Shown here: in pieces, positions 24,392 to 32,923 of the stretch
Layout: every line of letters begins with the position of its first letter
Numbering within the stretch: the first letter of the stretch is position 1
Source: Streptomyces sp. NBC_01298
GTDB lineage: Bacteria > Actinomycetota > Actinomycetes > Streptomycetales > Streptomycetaceae
DNA length: 64,000 bases
Reading direction: 5' to 3'
NCBI RefSeq assembly: GCF_035978755.1
Contig: NZ_CP108414.1
Span: forward strand, 2,604,001-2,668,000
Made by a program: the position numbers and the translations under genes
The notes under the pieces: model-generated
The model's database searches: none
The model's input: only the letters and a program-made list of their open reading frames with translations
Told to the model about the DNA's origin: nothing

Positions 24392-25822
24392 TTAGCGGCG
24401 GGTGGCGGCGGAGATGGCGTCGGCGAGGCGGTCGAGGACGGCCGCGGCCTGTTCGTCGGTCAGGGTGAGAGGCGGAAGGAGGCGGACGACGCTGGAGTGG
24501 CGGCCGCCGAGTTCCACGATCAGACCGCGGTCCAGACAGGCCTGGCGGACGGCTGCCGCGAGGGCGGGCGCGGCCTCCCCCGTGTCCGGGTCGGCCAGTT
24601 CGACGCCGAGCATCAGGCCGCGGCCCCGTACGTCCGCCACGCACGGATGCGCCGGCATCAGGCCGCGCAGCGCGGCGAGCATGTGCGCGCCCAGGGTCCG
24701 CGCACGCTCCGCGAGGCCGTTCTCCCGGACGTAGGCCAGGGTCGCGGTGCCCGCCGCCATGGCGAGCTGGTTGCCGCGGAAGGTGCCGGCGTGGGCGCCG
24801 GGGGCCCACTGGTCCAGCTCCGCGCGGTACACGATCACCGCGAGCGGCAGGCTGCCTCCGATGGCCTTGGAGAGCACCATCACGTCGGGGACGACCCCCG
24901 CGTGGTCGACCCCCCAGAAGGCCCCGGTGCGCCCGACCCCCGTCTGGACCTCGTCGGCGATCAGCGGGATCCCCCGCGCCGCCGTGATCTCCCGCATCCT
25001 GCGCAGCCAGGCGTCGGGGGCGGGGTGGACCCCACCCTCTCCCTGGACGGGTTCGACGATCATCCCGGCGGGTTCGGGCACCCCGCTCTTGGGGTCGTCC
25101 AGCAGGCTCCGCGTCCAACGGGCCGACAGCTCCGCCCCCTCGGCCCCGCCGACTCCGAACGGGCAGTGGTGGTCCTGCGGATACGGCAGCCGGGTCACCC
25201 GGACGTCCGTGGCCCCGCCGGAGGCGGCCAGCGCTCCCGCGGTCATGCCGTGGTAGGCGCCGGTGAAGGCCAGCAGCCCCGATCGGCCGGTCGCGGTGCG
25301 GACGAGGGTGAGCGCGGCCTCCACCGCGTCCGTCCCCGCCGGTCCGCAGAACTGGATGCGGGCATCGGCGGCCAGCTCCGCCGGCAGGTTGGCGAACAGC
25401 TCAGTGGTGAAGGCGTCCTTGACCGGGGTCGCCAGGTCCAGGACGTGCAGCGGGGCCCCCGAGTCGAGGACCCCGCGGATGGCTTCGAGCACCACCGGGT
25501 GGTTGTGGCCGAGGGCGAGGGTTCCGGCGCCGGAGAGGCAGTCGAGGTAGCGGCGTCCGTCCGCGCCTTCGATGGTCAACCCCCGGGCGCGCACGGGCAC
25601 GATGGGCAGGGAGCGCGCGTACGTCCGTGCCGCGGACTCCCGTTGTGCCTGTCTGCGCAGGATCCCCTCCCCCGCGACCCCGTCGGGCACCGGGCCCGGC
25701 CCGGTGAAGTGCCCTGTCTCCGTGGCCCGGTCCGCCTGCGGCGGGACCTGCGCCCCGGCCGCGGCCCGCTCGGCCCGCTCGCCCGTCCAAGCCGTCAAAG
25801 CCGTCAAAGCCGTCAAAGGCAC
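24392..25822 (-). CDS. class III aminotransferase, diaminobutyrate-2-oxoglutarate type
   Basis: 476 residues from a GTG at 25822, chosen because GGGAGGAG lies about 10 bases before it; the frame extends to an ATG at 25876 without such a site. This PLP enzyme resembles EctB/RhbA-type L-2,4-diaminobutyrate transaminases (GAGTLALGHNHP, QFCGPAGTDAVEAAL, GAYHGMTAGALA, IADEVQTGVGRTG, and the PLP Lys in VLSKAIGG). It would supply a diamine building block to the synthetases. The next gene's start is 8 bases after its stop, so the two are translationally linked. The N-terminal codons contain a short TALTALTA repeat. Confidence 0.9.
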   Translation of the reverse strand: MPLTALTALTAWTGERAERAAAGAQVPPQADRATETGHFTGPGPVPDGVAGEGILRRQAQRESAARTYARSLPIVPVRARGLTIEGADGRRYLDCLSGAGTLALGHNHPVVLEAIRGVLDSGAPLHVLDLATPVKDAFTTELFANLPAELAADARIQFCGPAGTDAVEAALTLVRTATGRSGLLAFTGAYHGMTAGALAASGGATDVRVTRLPYPQDHHCPFGVGGAEGAELSARWTRSLLDDPKSGVPEPAGMIVEPVQGEGGVHPAPDAWLRRMREITAARGIPLIADEVQTGVGRTGAFWGVDHAGVVPDVMVLSKAIGGSLPLAVIVYRAELDQWAPGAHAGTFRGNQLAMAAGTATLAYVRENGLAERARTLGAHMLAALRGLMPAHPCVADVRGRGLMLGVELADPDTGEAAPALAAAVRQACLDRGLIVELGGRHSSVVRLLPPLTLTDEQAAAVLDRLADAISAATRR

Positions 25823-26163
25823 GAGTGTCGCTCCTCCCGCACGGTTGCTCTTCCGGGGTGCGCCTCGAACACCCACGCTGCTCCCCCATCCCCCGTACGT
25901 ACCAACGACGGTGGCGGCGACGGATCACGGGTGGGCCCAAGATCCTTGCCCCGGCCCGAGATCCATGCCCCGCCCCCAAGATCCTTGCCCCGGCCTTCCC
26001 CGGCCTCGGCCCCGCCCCCACCCCCGGAACCGCGGAGTCGGCGGAACCGGCGCCCCGGGCTGTGCCGTCCCCCAAGGCAACGGCATAGTGGGGTGCTGCA
26101 ACCCAGGCGCCCGTCAACCCAGGCACCATCCCGAACCACCGAACCACCAGGGGGACTCACGAC
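25823..26163. other. divergent spacer, siderophore operon / peptidase gene
   Basis: 341 bases without a gene, between two divergently read genes, so both promoters should lie here. I looked for a DmdR/IdeR-type iron box (TTAGGTTAGGCTAACCTAA-like) and found none. The notable content is the 20-base repeat at 25938-25997. Confidence 0.6.
25938..25997. repeat. 20-bp tandem repeat, 3 imperfect copies, intergenic
   Basis: Three near-identical 20-base units, each with AGATCC(T/A)TGCCCC, at 25938, 25958 and 25978. Placed upstream of the siderophore operon, they could be protein-binding repeats or a simple minisatellite. Confidence 0.75.
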
Positions 26164-27333
26164 ATGCGACCGATCCGACCGGTCACCGCGATCCTGTGCT
26201 CGGCCGCGCTCGCGCTGACCGCCGCGGCGTGCGGGCCCGGCGACGGTGAGACCGACGCCAAGCCGAGCGTGGCGGTGAGCCTCCCCACCAGCCTCGACGG
26301 GGTGCAGATCCCGGACGGGCTCAAGGACAAGCTCAAGGAGCACGGCATCGACCTGGAGAAGTGGAAGGGGGGTGAGTGGAAGAACTGGAAGAAGGAGGAC
26401 TGGCTCCGCGAGGCGGGCGACTACATCAACCCGATCATCGAGGACCTCTGGGACCCGGACCGGATGCGCGACGCCGCCAAGACGCCGCAGCCGCCCGCCG
26501 TCGATCCCGACGCGGGCAAGGACCAGGGCGTCACCGACCCGACGCCGCCTCCGGTGCGGGCCAAGGCCGCGGCCGCGCCCTACCACCAGAGCGTCCCCGC
26601 CTCCGGCAAGGTCTTCTTCGACGGCCCCGAGGGCTCGATGGTCTGCTCGGCGACCGTGGTCAAGGACCCGGCGCACCCCGGCAAGTCCAACATGGTCTGG
26701 ACGGCGGGCCACTGCGTGCACGCGGGCAAGGCCGGCGGCTGGTACCGCAACATCGCCTTCGTCCCGTCGTACAACAACAAGGGCAAGTCCGCGGCCGCGC
26801 TCAAGGGCGCGCCCCGCGAGGAAGTGGCCCCGTACGGCGTGTGGTGGAGCGACTGGGCGCAGACCTCCGACCAGTGGATCGCGACCGGCGGTCCGACCGG
26901 TGGCGCGGGTGCCCCGTACGACTTCGCGGTGCTGCACGTGACCCCGGAGAAGGGTGGCGGCAAGTCGCTGGAGGAGACGGTCGGTACGGCGCTTCCGGTG
27001 GAGTTCAACGCCCCGGCCGCACCCAAGATCGCGAAGATGACGGCCACCGGCTACCCGGCGGCGGCTCCGTTCGACGGCCAGAAGACCTTCCAGTGCGTCG
27101 ACAAGCCGGGCCGGCTGTCGCTGAACGCGACCGACCCCACGATGTACCGCATCGGCTGCACGATGACCGGCGGTTCCTCGGGTGGCGGCTGGGTCGCGGC
27201 GGGCAGCGACGGCAAGCCCGCGCTGGTGTCGAACACCTCCATCGGCCCCGCCAAGGCGGGCTGGCTGGCCGGGCCCCGGCTGGGTCCGGAGGCGAAGGGC
27301 GTCTTCGACGCCGTGAGCGGCAAGTTCAAGTAG
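26164..27333 (+). CDS. secreted trypsin-like serine peptidase, probable lipoprotein
   Basis: 389 residues. The N-terminus is a signal peptide ending in ALTAAAC, so Cys23 may be lipid-modified, though the -3 position is not the usual Leu. A charged linker (20-130) with KWKGGEWKNWKKEDW-like segments is followed by the chymotrypsin-fold domain with His183 (TAGHCV), Asp253 (PYDFAVL) and Ser339 (GGSSGGGW), a complete triad. The enzyme is expected outside the membrane. It stands alone, with a strong terminator 20 bases after it. The exact substrate is unknown. Confidence 0.9.
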   Translation: MRPIRPVTAILCSAALALTAAACGPGDGETDAKPSVAVSLPTSLDGVQIPDGLKDKLKEHGIDLEKWKGGEWKNWKKEDWLREAGDYINPIIEDLWDPDRMRDAAKTPQPPAVDPDAGKDQGVTDPTPPPVRAKAAAAPYHQSVPASGKVFFDGPEGSMVCSATVVKDPAHPGKSNMVWTAGHCVHAGKAGGWYRNIAFVPSYNNKGKSAAALKGAPREEVAPYGVWWSDWAQTSDQWIATGGPTGGAGAPYDFAVLHVTPEKGGGKSLEETVGTALPVEFNAPAAPKIAKMTATGYPAAAPFDGQKTFQCVDKPGRLSLNATDPTMYRIGCTMTGGSSGGGWVAAGSDGKPALVSNTSIGPAKAGWLAGPRLGPEAKGVFDAVSGKFK

Positions 27334-27354
27334 CCGCACCGGCGCACCACATGA

Positions 27355-27386
27355 CTGAGGGCCCCCGCTGCTGCGGGGGCCCTCAG
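27355..27386 (+). terminator. bidirectional terminator between peptidase and hflX
   Basis: A perfect 14-base stem (CTGAGGGCCCCCGC with its complement) and a TGCT loop, followed by TCGTTC. It lies between convergent genes and can serve both. Confidence 0.9.
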
Positions 27387-27399
27387 TCGTTCATCCGGA

Positions 27400-27452
27400 A
27401 CGCGTTACGCGGTAAGCCCTACGCGTTACGCGTTACGCATTACGCGGTACGC
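27400..27452. repeat. short degenerate repeat ACGCGTT
   Basis: A run of overlapping ACGCGTT/ACGCATT/ACGCGGT heptamers fills the space between the terminator and the hflX stop, in particular 27420-27452. It looks like a decayed microsatellite. Confidence 0.7.
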
Positions 27453-27453
27453 G

Positions 27454-28962
27454 TCAGTGCTTCGCGAGCACGTACGGCGCGAACTCCGCCGCCAGTTCGG
27501 CGTGCACCCGCGCCTTGAGCAGGGTGCCCTCCTCGATGTGTTCCTCGGAGATCACCTCGCCCTCGGCGTGCGCCCGGGCGACCAGCCCGCCGCGCGTGTA
27601 GGGCACCACGGCCTCGATCTCGATCGCCGGCCGCGGCAGCTCGGCGTCGATGAGCGCGAGGAGTTCCTCCATGCCCTGACCCGTGCGGGCCGAGACGGCG
27701 ATGGAGCGCTTCTCGATCCGCAGCAGGCGCTGGAGCACCAGCGGGTCGGCCGCGTCCGCCTTGTTGATCACCACGATCTCGGGCACCTTGACGGCGCCGA
27801 CCTCGCGGATGACCTCGCGGACCGCCGCCAGCTGCTCCTCCGGCGCCGGGTGCGAGCCGTCCACGATGTGCAGGATGAGGTCGGAGTCGCCGACCTCCTC
27901 CATCGTGGAGCGGAACGCCTCGACGAGGTGGTGCGGCAGGTGCCGGACGAAGCCGACCGTGTCGGCCAGGGTGTAGACCCGGCCGGACGGCGTCTCGGCC
28001 CGGCGCACGGTCGGGTCGAGGGTGGCGAACAGTGCGTTCTCCACCAGCACGCCCGCGCCCGTGAGGCGGTTGAGCAGCGAGGACTTGCCGGCGTTGGTGT
28101 ATCCGGCGATGGCGACCGAGGGCACCTTGTTGCGGCGCCGTTCCTGCCGCTTGATGTCGCGGCCGGTCTTCATCTCCGCGATCTCCCGGCGCATCTTCGC
28201 CATCTTCTCGCGGATCCGGCGCCGGTCGGTCTCGATCTTGGTCTCACCGGGGCCGCGGGTGGCCATGCCGCCACCGCCGCCGCCACCCATCTGACGGGAC
28301 AGCGAGGCACCCCAGCCGCGCAGTCGCGGCAGCATGTACTGCATCTGCGCGAGCGCGACCTGCGCCTTGCCCTCTCGGGACTTGGCGTGCTGGGCGAAGA
28401 TGTCGAGGATGAGCGCGGTCCGGTCGACCACCTTCACCTTGACTACGTCTTCGAGGGCGATGAGCTGGCCGGGGCTGAGCTCGCCGTCGCAGACGACGGT
28501 GTCGGCGCCGCTCTCCATCACGATGTCGCGCAGCTCGCGCGCCTTGCCGGAACCGATGAAGGTGGCCGGGTCGGGCTTGTCGCGGCGCTGGATGACGCCG
28601 TCGAGCACGAGCGCGCCCGCCGTCTCGGCGAGGGCGGCGAGCTCCGCGAGGGAGTTGTCGGCGTCCTGCACCGTGCCGGAGGTCCACACGCCGACGAGCA
28701 CGACCCGCTCCAGGCGGAGCTGGCGGTACTCGACCTCGGTGACGTCCTCGAGTTCGGTGGAGAGGCCGGCCACGCGGCGCAGGGCCGCGCGCTCGGAACG
28801 CTCGTACTGGGCGCCGTCCCGGTCTCCATCGACCTCGTGGCTCCAGGCGACGTCCTCTTCCATCAGGGCGTCGGCCCGAAGGCTCTCGGTGAAGCTCTGC
28901 GGCTCCGGCGCATCCTGTGCGTCGTCCCGCGCGTCCTGGGAAGGGGAAGAAGAGGAGGTCAT
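27454..28962 (-). CDS. hflX: ribosome-associated GTPase HflX
   Basis: 502 residues. The N-terminal HflX domain (about 90-240) includes the Gly-rich loop GGGGGGGMATRGPGETK, and the G domain has G1 AGYTNAGKSS, G3 DTVGFV and G4 NKAD. HflX binds the 50S subunit and splits stalled ribosomes, especially after heat or antibiotic stress. The N-terminal 80 residues are acidic and longer than in E. coli, as usual in actinomycetes. Upstream, three TGACA-type half sites (29034-29067) may be control elements. Confidence 0.95.
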   Translation of the reverse strand: MTSSSSPSQDARDDAQDAPEPQSFTESLRADALMEEDVAWSHEVDGDRDGAQYERSERAALRRVAGLSTELEDVTEVEYRQLRLERVVLVGVWTSGTVQDADNSLAELAALAETAGALVLDGVIQRRDKPDPATFIGSGKARELRDIVMESGADTVVCDGELSPGQLIALEDVVKVKVVDRTALILDIFAQHAKSREGKAQVALAQMQYMLPRLRGWGASLSRQMGGGGGGGMATRGPGETKIETDRRRIREKMAKMRREIAEMKTGRDIKRQERRRNKVPSVAIAGYTNAGKSSLLNRLTGAGVLVENALFATLDPTVRRAETPSGRVYTLADTVGFVRHLPHHLVEAFRSTMEEVGDSDLILHIVDGSHPAPEEQLAAVREVIREVGAVKVPEIVVINKADAADPLVLQRLLRIEKRSIAVSARTGQGMEELLALIDAELPRPAIEIEAVVPYTRGGLVARAHAEGEVISEEHIEEGTLLKARVHAELAAEFAPYVLAKH

Positions 28963-29033
28963 TGGATCCTTACGTCGTTTTCGAATGCGTCCGCGTCAGG
29001 CGAAGCGGAGCCAAGGCCAAAGCTACTCCCGCG

Positions 29034-29067
29034 CGTGACATAACACTGTCACGTCCAACGTGTGACA
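29034..29067 (-). promoter_or_regulatory. triple TGTCAC/GTGACA half-sites upstream of hflX
   Basis: CGTGACA at 29034-29040 and TGTCACG at 29047-29053 form a perfect inverted repeat around TAACAC; a third half-site GTGACA at 29062-29067 pairs with the second. They lie 72-105 bases before the hflX start. The binding protein is not known; the spacing does not match the Crp consensus. Confidence 0.4.
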
Positions 29068-29158
29068 CTCCCCTGGGATTCCCCCGGACTGCGGAGATTC
29101 CCCGGGTGGCGCCCAGCGCGGCGGCCCCGTCGATGGTGGCATGCCCGTTCGGCGGACG

Positions 29159-30607
29159 TCACACGCTTTTCGGGGCGCTCCACTCCGGGTGCCCCGGCAT
29201 GGCGGGGGTCTTCTTCCCGTACAGCCACGGCTCCAGGAACGCGCCCAGGTCCCGGCCCGCCTCCTGCGAGGCCAGCCGTACGAAGTCCGCCGTACCCGCG
29301 ATCGCGTCCCGGTGCTCCCCCACCCAGCGCCGCTCCACCCGGTCGAAGGCCTTGACCCCGATCTCCTGCCGCAGCGCGTACAGGATCAGCGCGGCGCCGT
29401 CGTAGACCGCCGGCCGGAACAGCCCGATCTTCTCGCCCGGGGCGGCCGGCTTGGGCGCGGCCGGGGGGCCGCCGGCCGCACGCCACTGGTCGGAGCGCTG
29501 GTACGCCTCGCGCATCCGCCGCTCCAGGGAGTACTTGCCGAGGCCGTCCGCGTACAGGGCCTCGTACCAGGTGGCGTGGCCCTCGTTGAGCCACAGGTCG
29601 GACCAGGTGCGCGGGCTCACGCTGTCGCCGAACCACTGGTGGGCCAGCTCGTGGACCATCACGGACTCGACGTACCACTCGGGGTAGCCGCCGCCGCCCG
29701 CGAACAGCGCGCTCTCGAACAGCGACAGGGTCTGCGTCTCCAGCTCGAAGCCGGTACGGGCCTTCGCGATCAGCACCCCGTAGTTCTCGAAGGGGTAACG
29801 GCCGACCCGGGCCTCCATCCACTCGATGTGCCCGGCGGTCTTCTTCAGCCACGGCTCCAGCCGTTCCCGGTCCGCCGCCGGGACCACGTCGCGCAGCGGC
29901 AGTCCGTGCGGCCCGGTGCGGTGGATCACGGCCGAGTCGCCGATCGAGACCTGGGCCAGCTCGGTGGCCATCGGGTGCAGGGTCCGGTACGTCCACGTGG
30001 TCGCGGCCCCCGCCCGGTGGGCCGGGAGCGCGCCCGGCACCCCGTTGGCCACGGCCGTCGTCCCGGCCGGCGCGCTCACCCGGAAGGTGAAGTACGCCTT
30101 GTCGGCGGGGTGGTCGTTGCACGGGAAGACCCGGTGGGCGGCGTCGGCCTGGTTCGCCATGGCCAGCCCGTCGTCGGTGACCACCCAGCCGCCGTCGCCG
30201 CGGCCGCGCGGGTCGCTGGTGTGCCGGATGGTGATGTGGAGGGGCAGGTCCGGTTCCACCGGCCGGGCGGGGGTCAGGACGAGGTCCTCGCCCACGCTCG
30301 CGAAGGCGGCAGGTTCCCCGTTGACCTCGGCCGAGGCCACCTTCCCGTGGGTGAAGTCGAGGTTGACGGTGTCCAGCCGGGTGAGGCTGCGCGCGTCGAT
30401 GACGGTGACCGCGTCGAGGGGGCTGCTGTTGTTCTTGTAGGCGAAGGACAGGTCGTACGAGAGCACGTCGTAGCCGGGGTTGCCGAGCTCGGGGAACAGC
30501 ACGTCGCCGATGCCGAGCGCCTTGGGCGGGGGCACGACGGCGGCGACGAGGGTGAGGGAGGCCGCGGCCAGCAGGGCGGCGCGCAGGCGCGGGGAGGTGA
30601 GCTGCAT
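29159..30607 (-). CDS. M1 family zinc aminopeptidase, secreted
   Basis: 482 residues from the ATG at 30607. The first 30 residues look like a signal peptide (two Arg then RAALLAAASLTLVAAVV). The zinc motif is HELAHQWFGD (HELAH at 319-323) with the second Glu in WLNEGHATW about 20 residues later, as in gluzincin M1 enzymes. It should cleave amino-terminal residues from peptides outside the cell. It lacks the long C-terminal domain of classic aminopeptidase N, so it belongs to the shorter actinomycete branch. Neighbours on the same strand are far enough away to suggest its own promoter. Confidence 0.9.
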   Translation of the reverse strand: MQLTSPRLRAALLAAASLTLVAAVVPPPKALGIGDVLFPELGNPGYDVLSYDLSFAYKNNSSPLDAVTVIDARSLTRLDTVNLDFTHGKVASAEVNGEPAAFASVGEDLVLTPARPVEPDLPLHITIRHTSDPRGRGDGGWVVTDDGLAMANQADAAHRVFPCNDHPADKAYFTFRVSAPAGTTAVANGVPGALPAHRAGAATTWTYRTLHPMATELAQVSIGDSAVIHRTGPHGLPLRDVVPAADRERLEPWLKKTAGHIEWMEARVGRYPFENYGVLIAKARTGFELETQTLSLFESALFAGGGGYPEWYVESVMVHELAHQWFGDSVSPRTWSDLWLNEGHATWYEALYADGLGKYSLERRMREAYQRSDQWRAAGGPPAAPKPAAPGEKIGLFRPAVYDGAALILYALRQEIGVKAFDRVERRWVGEHRDAIAGTADFVRLASQEAGRDLGAFLEPWLYGKKTPAMPGHPEWSAPKSV

Positions 30608-30683
30608 CCCCCACCGCTTATCAGCGCCCGCCACGCGCCCGCGAACGGCGCGCGACGGCTCCACCCGAAAGGGGTCGGACCGG

Positions 30684-32783
30684 TTACGCCCGGCTGACGT
30701 CGTAGACCCCCGGCACGTCCCGCATGGCCCGCATCAGCGCCGGGAGGCCCGTCGCGTCGGGCAGCTGCAGGGTGTAGCTGTGCCGGACCCGCTGTTCGAC
30801 GGGCGGCTCCACGGTCGCGGACACCACCTCGACCCCCTCGCGGGCGATGGCCTCGGTCAGATCGGCCAGCAGGTGCGGGCGGCCGAACGATTCGGCGAGC
30901 AGGGTGACCCGGCAGTCCGCGGTCGCCCGCCAGTGCACGGCGACGGGGGTGCGCCCCACCGCCCGCATCTGGGCCACGCTCGCGCAGTGGACCCGGTGCA
31001 CGGTGACGACCCCGCCGCGGATGACGAACCCCTCGACGGCGTCGGGCGGCACCGGGGTGCAGCACCCCGCGAGCCGCACGGTGGCGTCCGGCAGGTCGGC
31101 GACGGCGTTGCCCCCGCCACTGCGCAGGCCGATCACCGAGAGCGGCGCCCTGGGGGCCGCGTCGGCGGGCCGGGCCCCGTCGGGGTGGGCCTCCAGCCAG
31201 CTGCTGACGGCGATCCGGGCGGCCGGGGTCCTGGCGTGGTCCAGCCAGTCGGCGGTGGGTCCCGAGGAGGCGTCGTGCGAGAGCAGGAGCTGGACGGTGT
31301 CCCCGTCCGAGAGCCGGGAGGAGAGGGAGGTGAGGCGCCCGTTGACCCGGGCGCCGATACAGCCGTGGGCCGCCTCGCCGTACTGCGCGTAGGCGGCGTC
31401 GATACAGCTGGCGCCGGCCGGCAGGCCCAGCGTGCCCCCGTCGGCCCGGAACACGGTGATCTCGCGGTCCTGGGCCAGCTCCGAGCGCAGGACGTCCCAG
31501 AAGGTGTCGGGGTCGGGCGCCGACTGCTGCCAGTCGAGCAGCCGCGAGAGCCAGCCGGGCCGGGTCGGATCGACCCGCTCCTCCTCGCAGTCGGACGCCG
31601 CGACCGGCTCCGCCGACGGCGGGGAGGTGTACGGATTGCCCAGCGCCACGACGCCCGCCTCCGCGACCCGGTGCATCTGCCGGGTCCGGACGATGACCTC
31701 GGCGACTTGGGTGGTGGGCCCCTCGGACGTGGCGAAGGCGGTGTGCAGGGACTGGTAGAGGTTGAACTTCGGGGAGGCGATGAAGTCCTTGAACTCGGAG
31801 ATGACCGGGGTGAAGCAGGTGTGCAGCTCCCCCAGCACGGCATAACAGTCCGCGTTCTCCCCCACGAGGACCAGCAGGCGGCCGAAGTCGGAGCCGCGCA
31901 GCTCCCCGCGCTTGAGGGAGATCCGGTGCACGGAGACGAAGTGCCGGGGCCGCACCACGACCTCGGCCGCGATGCCGGCGTCGCGCAGGACGGCCCGTAC
32001 CGAGTCGGCGATGGCGGGCAGCGGGTCGCGCTCGCCCGCGTGGGCCGCGATGAGCGCGCGGGTGTGCTCGTACTCCTCGGGGTGCAGGATCGCGAAGACG
32101 AGGTCCTCCAGCTCGGTCTTCAGGGCCTGCACGCCGAGCCGTTCGGCGAGCGGGATGAGGACGTCGCGGGTGACCTTCGCGATGCGGGCCTGTTTCTCGG
32201 GCCGCATCACCCCGAGGGTGCGCATGTTGTGCAGCCGGTCGGCGAGCTTGATGGACATCACGCGGACGTCGTTGCCGGTGGCGACGAGCATCTTGCGGAA
32301 GGTCTCGGGCTCGGCGGCGGCGCCGTAGTCGATCTTCTCGACCTTGGTGACGCCGTCGACGATGAAGCAGACCTCGTCGCCGAACTCCTCGCGGACCTGA
32401 TCGAGGGTCACGTCGGTGTCCTCGACGGTGTCGTGGAGGAGCGAGGCCGTCAGGGTCGTGGTTTCGGCACCCAGTTCGGCCAGGATGAGCGTGACGGCGA
32501 GCGGATGTGTGATGTACGGCTCACCGCTCTTGCGCATCTGACCGCGGTGCGAGGTCTCGGCGAGCAGGTACGCACGGCGCAGGAGCGACAGGTCCGCGTC
32601 GGGGTGATGGGCGCGGTGCGCTTCGGCGACATGGCCGATGGCGTCCGGCAGCCGGTCCCGGGGCGTGGGCCCGAGCAGCGCGGCCCGGCCGAGTCGTCGC
32701 AGGTCAAGCCTGGTCCTGCCACGTCTGCGAAGTTCAGGGAGCGCTTCGGGACGTGCTTCGGGGTTCGTGGCCTCTGCACTCAT
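30684..32783 (-). CDS. rshA: RelA/SpoT homologue with HD hydrolase domain
   Basis: 699 residues from the ATG at 32783, after GGAGG. The N-terminal HD domain has HD at 117-118 and ED at 121-122 (LLHDTVEDTD), so (p)ppGpp hydrolysis should be intact. The following synthetase-like domain keeps FKDFIASPKFNLYQSLHTAF, but other motifs differ from active synthetases: RLLVLVGENAD lacks the usual Arg, and VVALG replaces the usual HW. TGS (about 485-545) and ACT (from about 640) domains follow. This is the second RSH protein of Streptomyces, called RshA in S. coelicolor, separate from the main RelA. Confidence 0.88.
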   Translation of the reverse strand: MSAEATNPEARPEALPELRRRGRTRLDLRRLGRAALLGPTPRDRLPDAIGHVAEAHRAHHPDADLSLLRRAYLLAETSHRGQMRKSGEPYITHPLAVTLILAELGAETTTLTASLLHDTVEDTDVTLDQVREEFGDEVCFIVDGVTKVEKIDYGAAAEPETFRKMLVATGNDVRVMSIKLADRLHNMRTLGVMRPEKQARIAKVTRDVLIPLAERLGVQALKTELEDLVFAILHPEEYEHTRALIAAHAGERDPLPAIADSVRAVLRDAGIAAEVVVRPRHFVSVHRISLKRGELRGSDFGRLLVLVGENADCYAVLGELHTCFTPVISEFKDFIASPKFNLYQSLHTAFATSEGPTTQVAEVIVRTRQMHRVAEAGVVALGNPYTSPPSAEPVAASDCEEERVDPTRPGWLSRLLDWQQSAPDPDTFWDVLRSELAQDREITVFRADGGTLGLPAGASCIDAAYAQYGEAAHGCIGARVNGRLTSLSSRLSDGDTVQLLLSHDASSGPTADWLDHARTPAARIAVSSWLEAHPDGARPADAAPRAPLSVIGLRSGGGNAVADLPDATVRLAGCCTPVPPDAVEGFVIRGGVVTVHRVHCASVAQMRAVGRTPVAVHWRATADCRVTLLAESFGRPHLLADLTEAIAREGVEVVSATVEPPVEQRVRHSYTLQLPDATGLPALMRAMRDVPGVYDVSRA

Positions 32784-32923
32784 GGGCACCTCCGACGGCA
32801 TCGACCGGCGGTGGTGGGCATGGGGTGAGCCCTCAGGGCCGGTGCCTGATGCTACCGACCCCACCACGTGGCGCAGTCCACCTCTCGCTCAGCGTGAAAC
32901 GGATCACCCATTAGAGGGAAGCT

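Noticed and set aside
25823..26163. Iron-responsive DmdR/IdeR box
   Set aside because: No TTAGGTTAGGCTAACCTAA-like 19-base palindrome found before the siderophore operon.
25813..27339. 508-residue minus-strand frame opposite the serine peptidase
   Set aside because: The plus strand has a signal peptide and full catalytic triad; the minus frame shows no domain.
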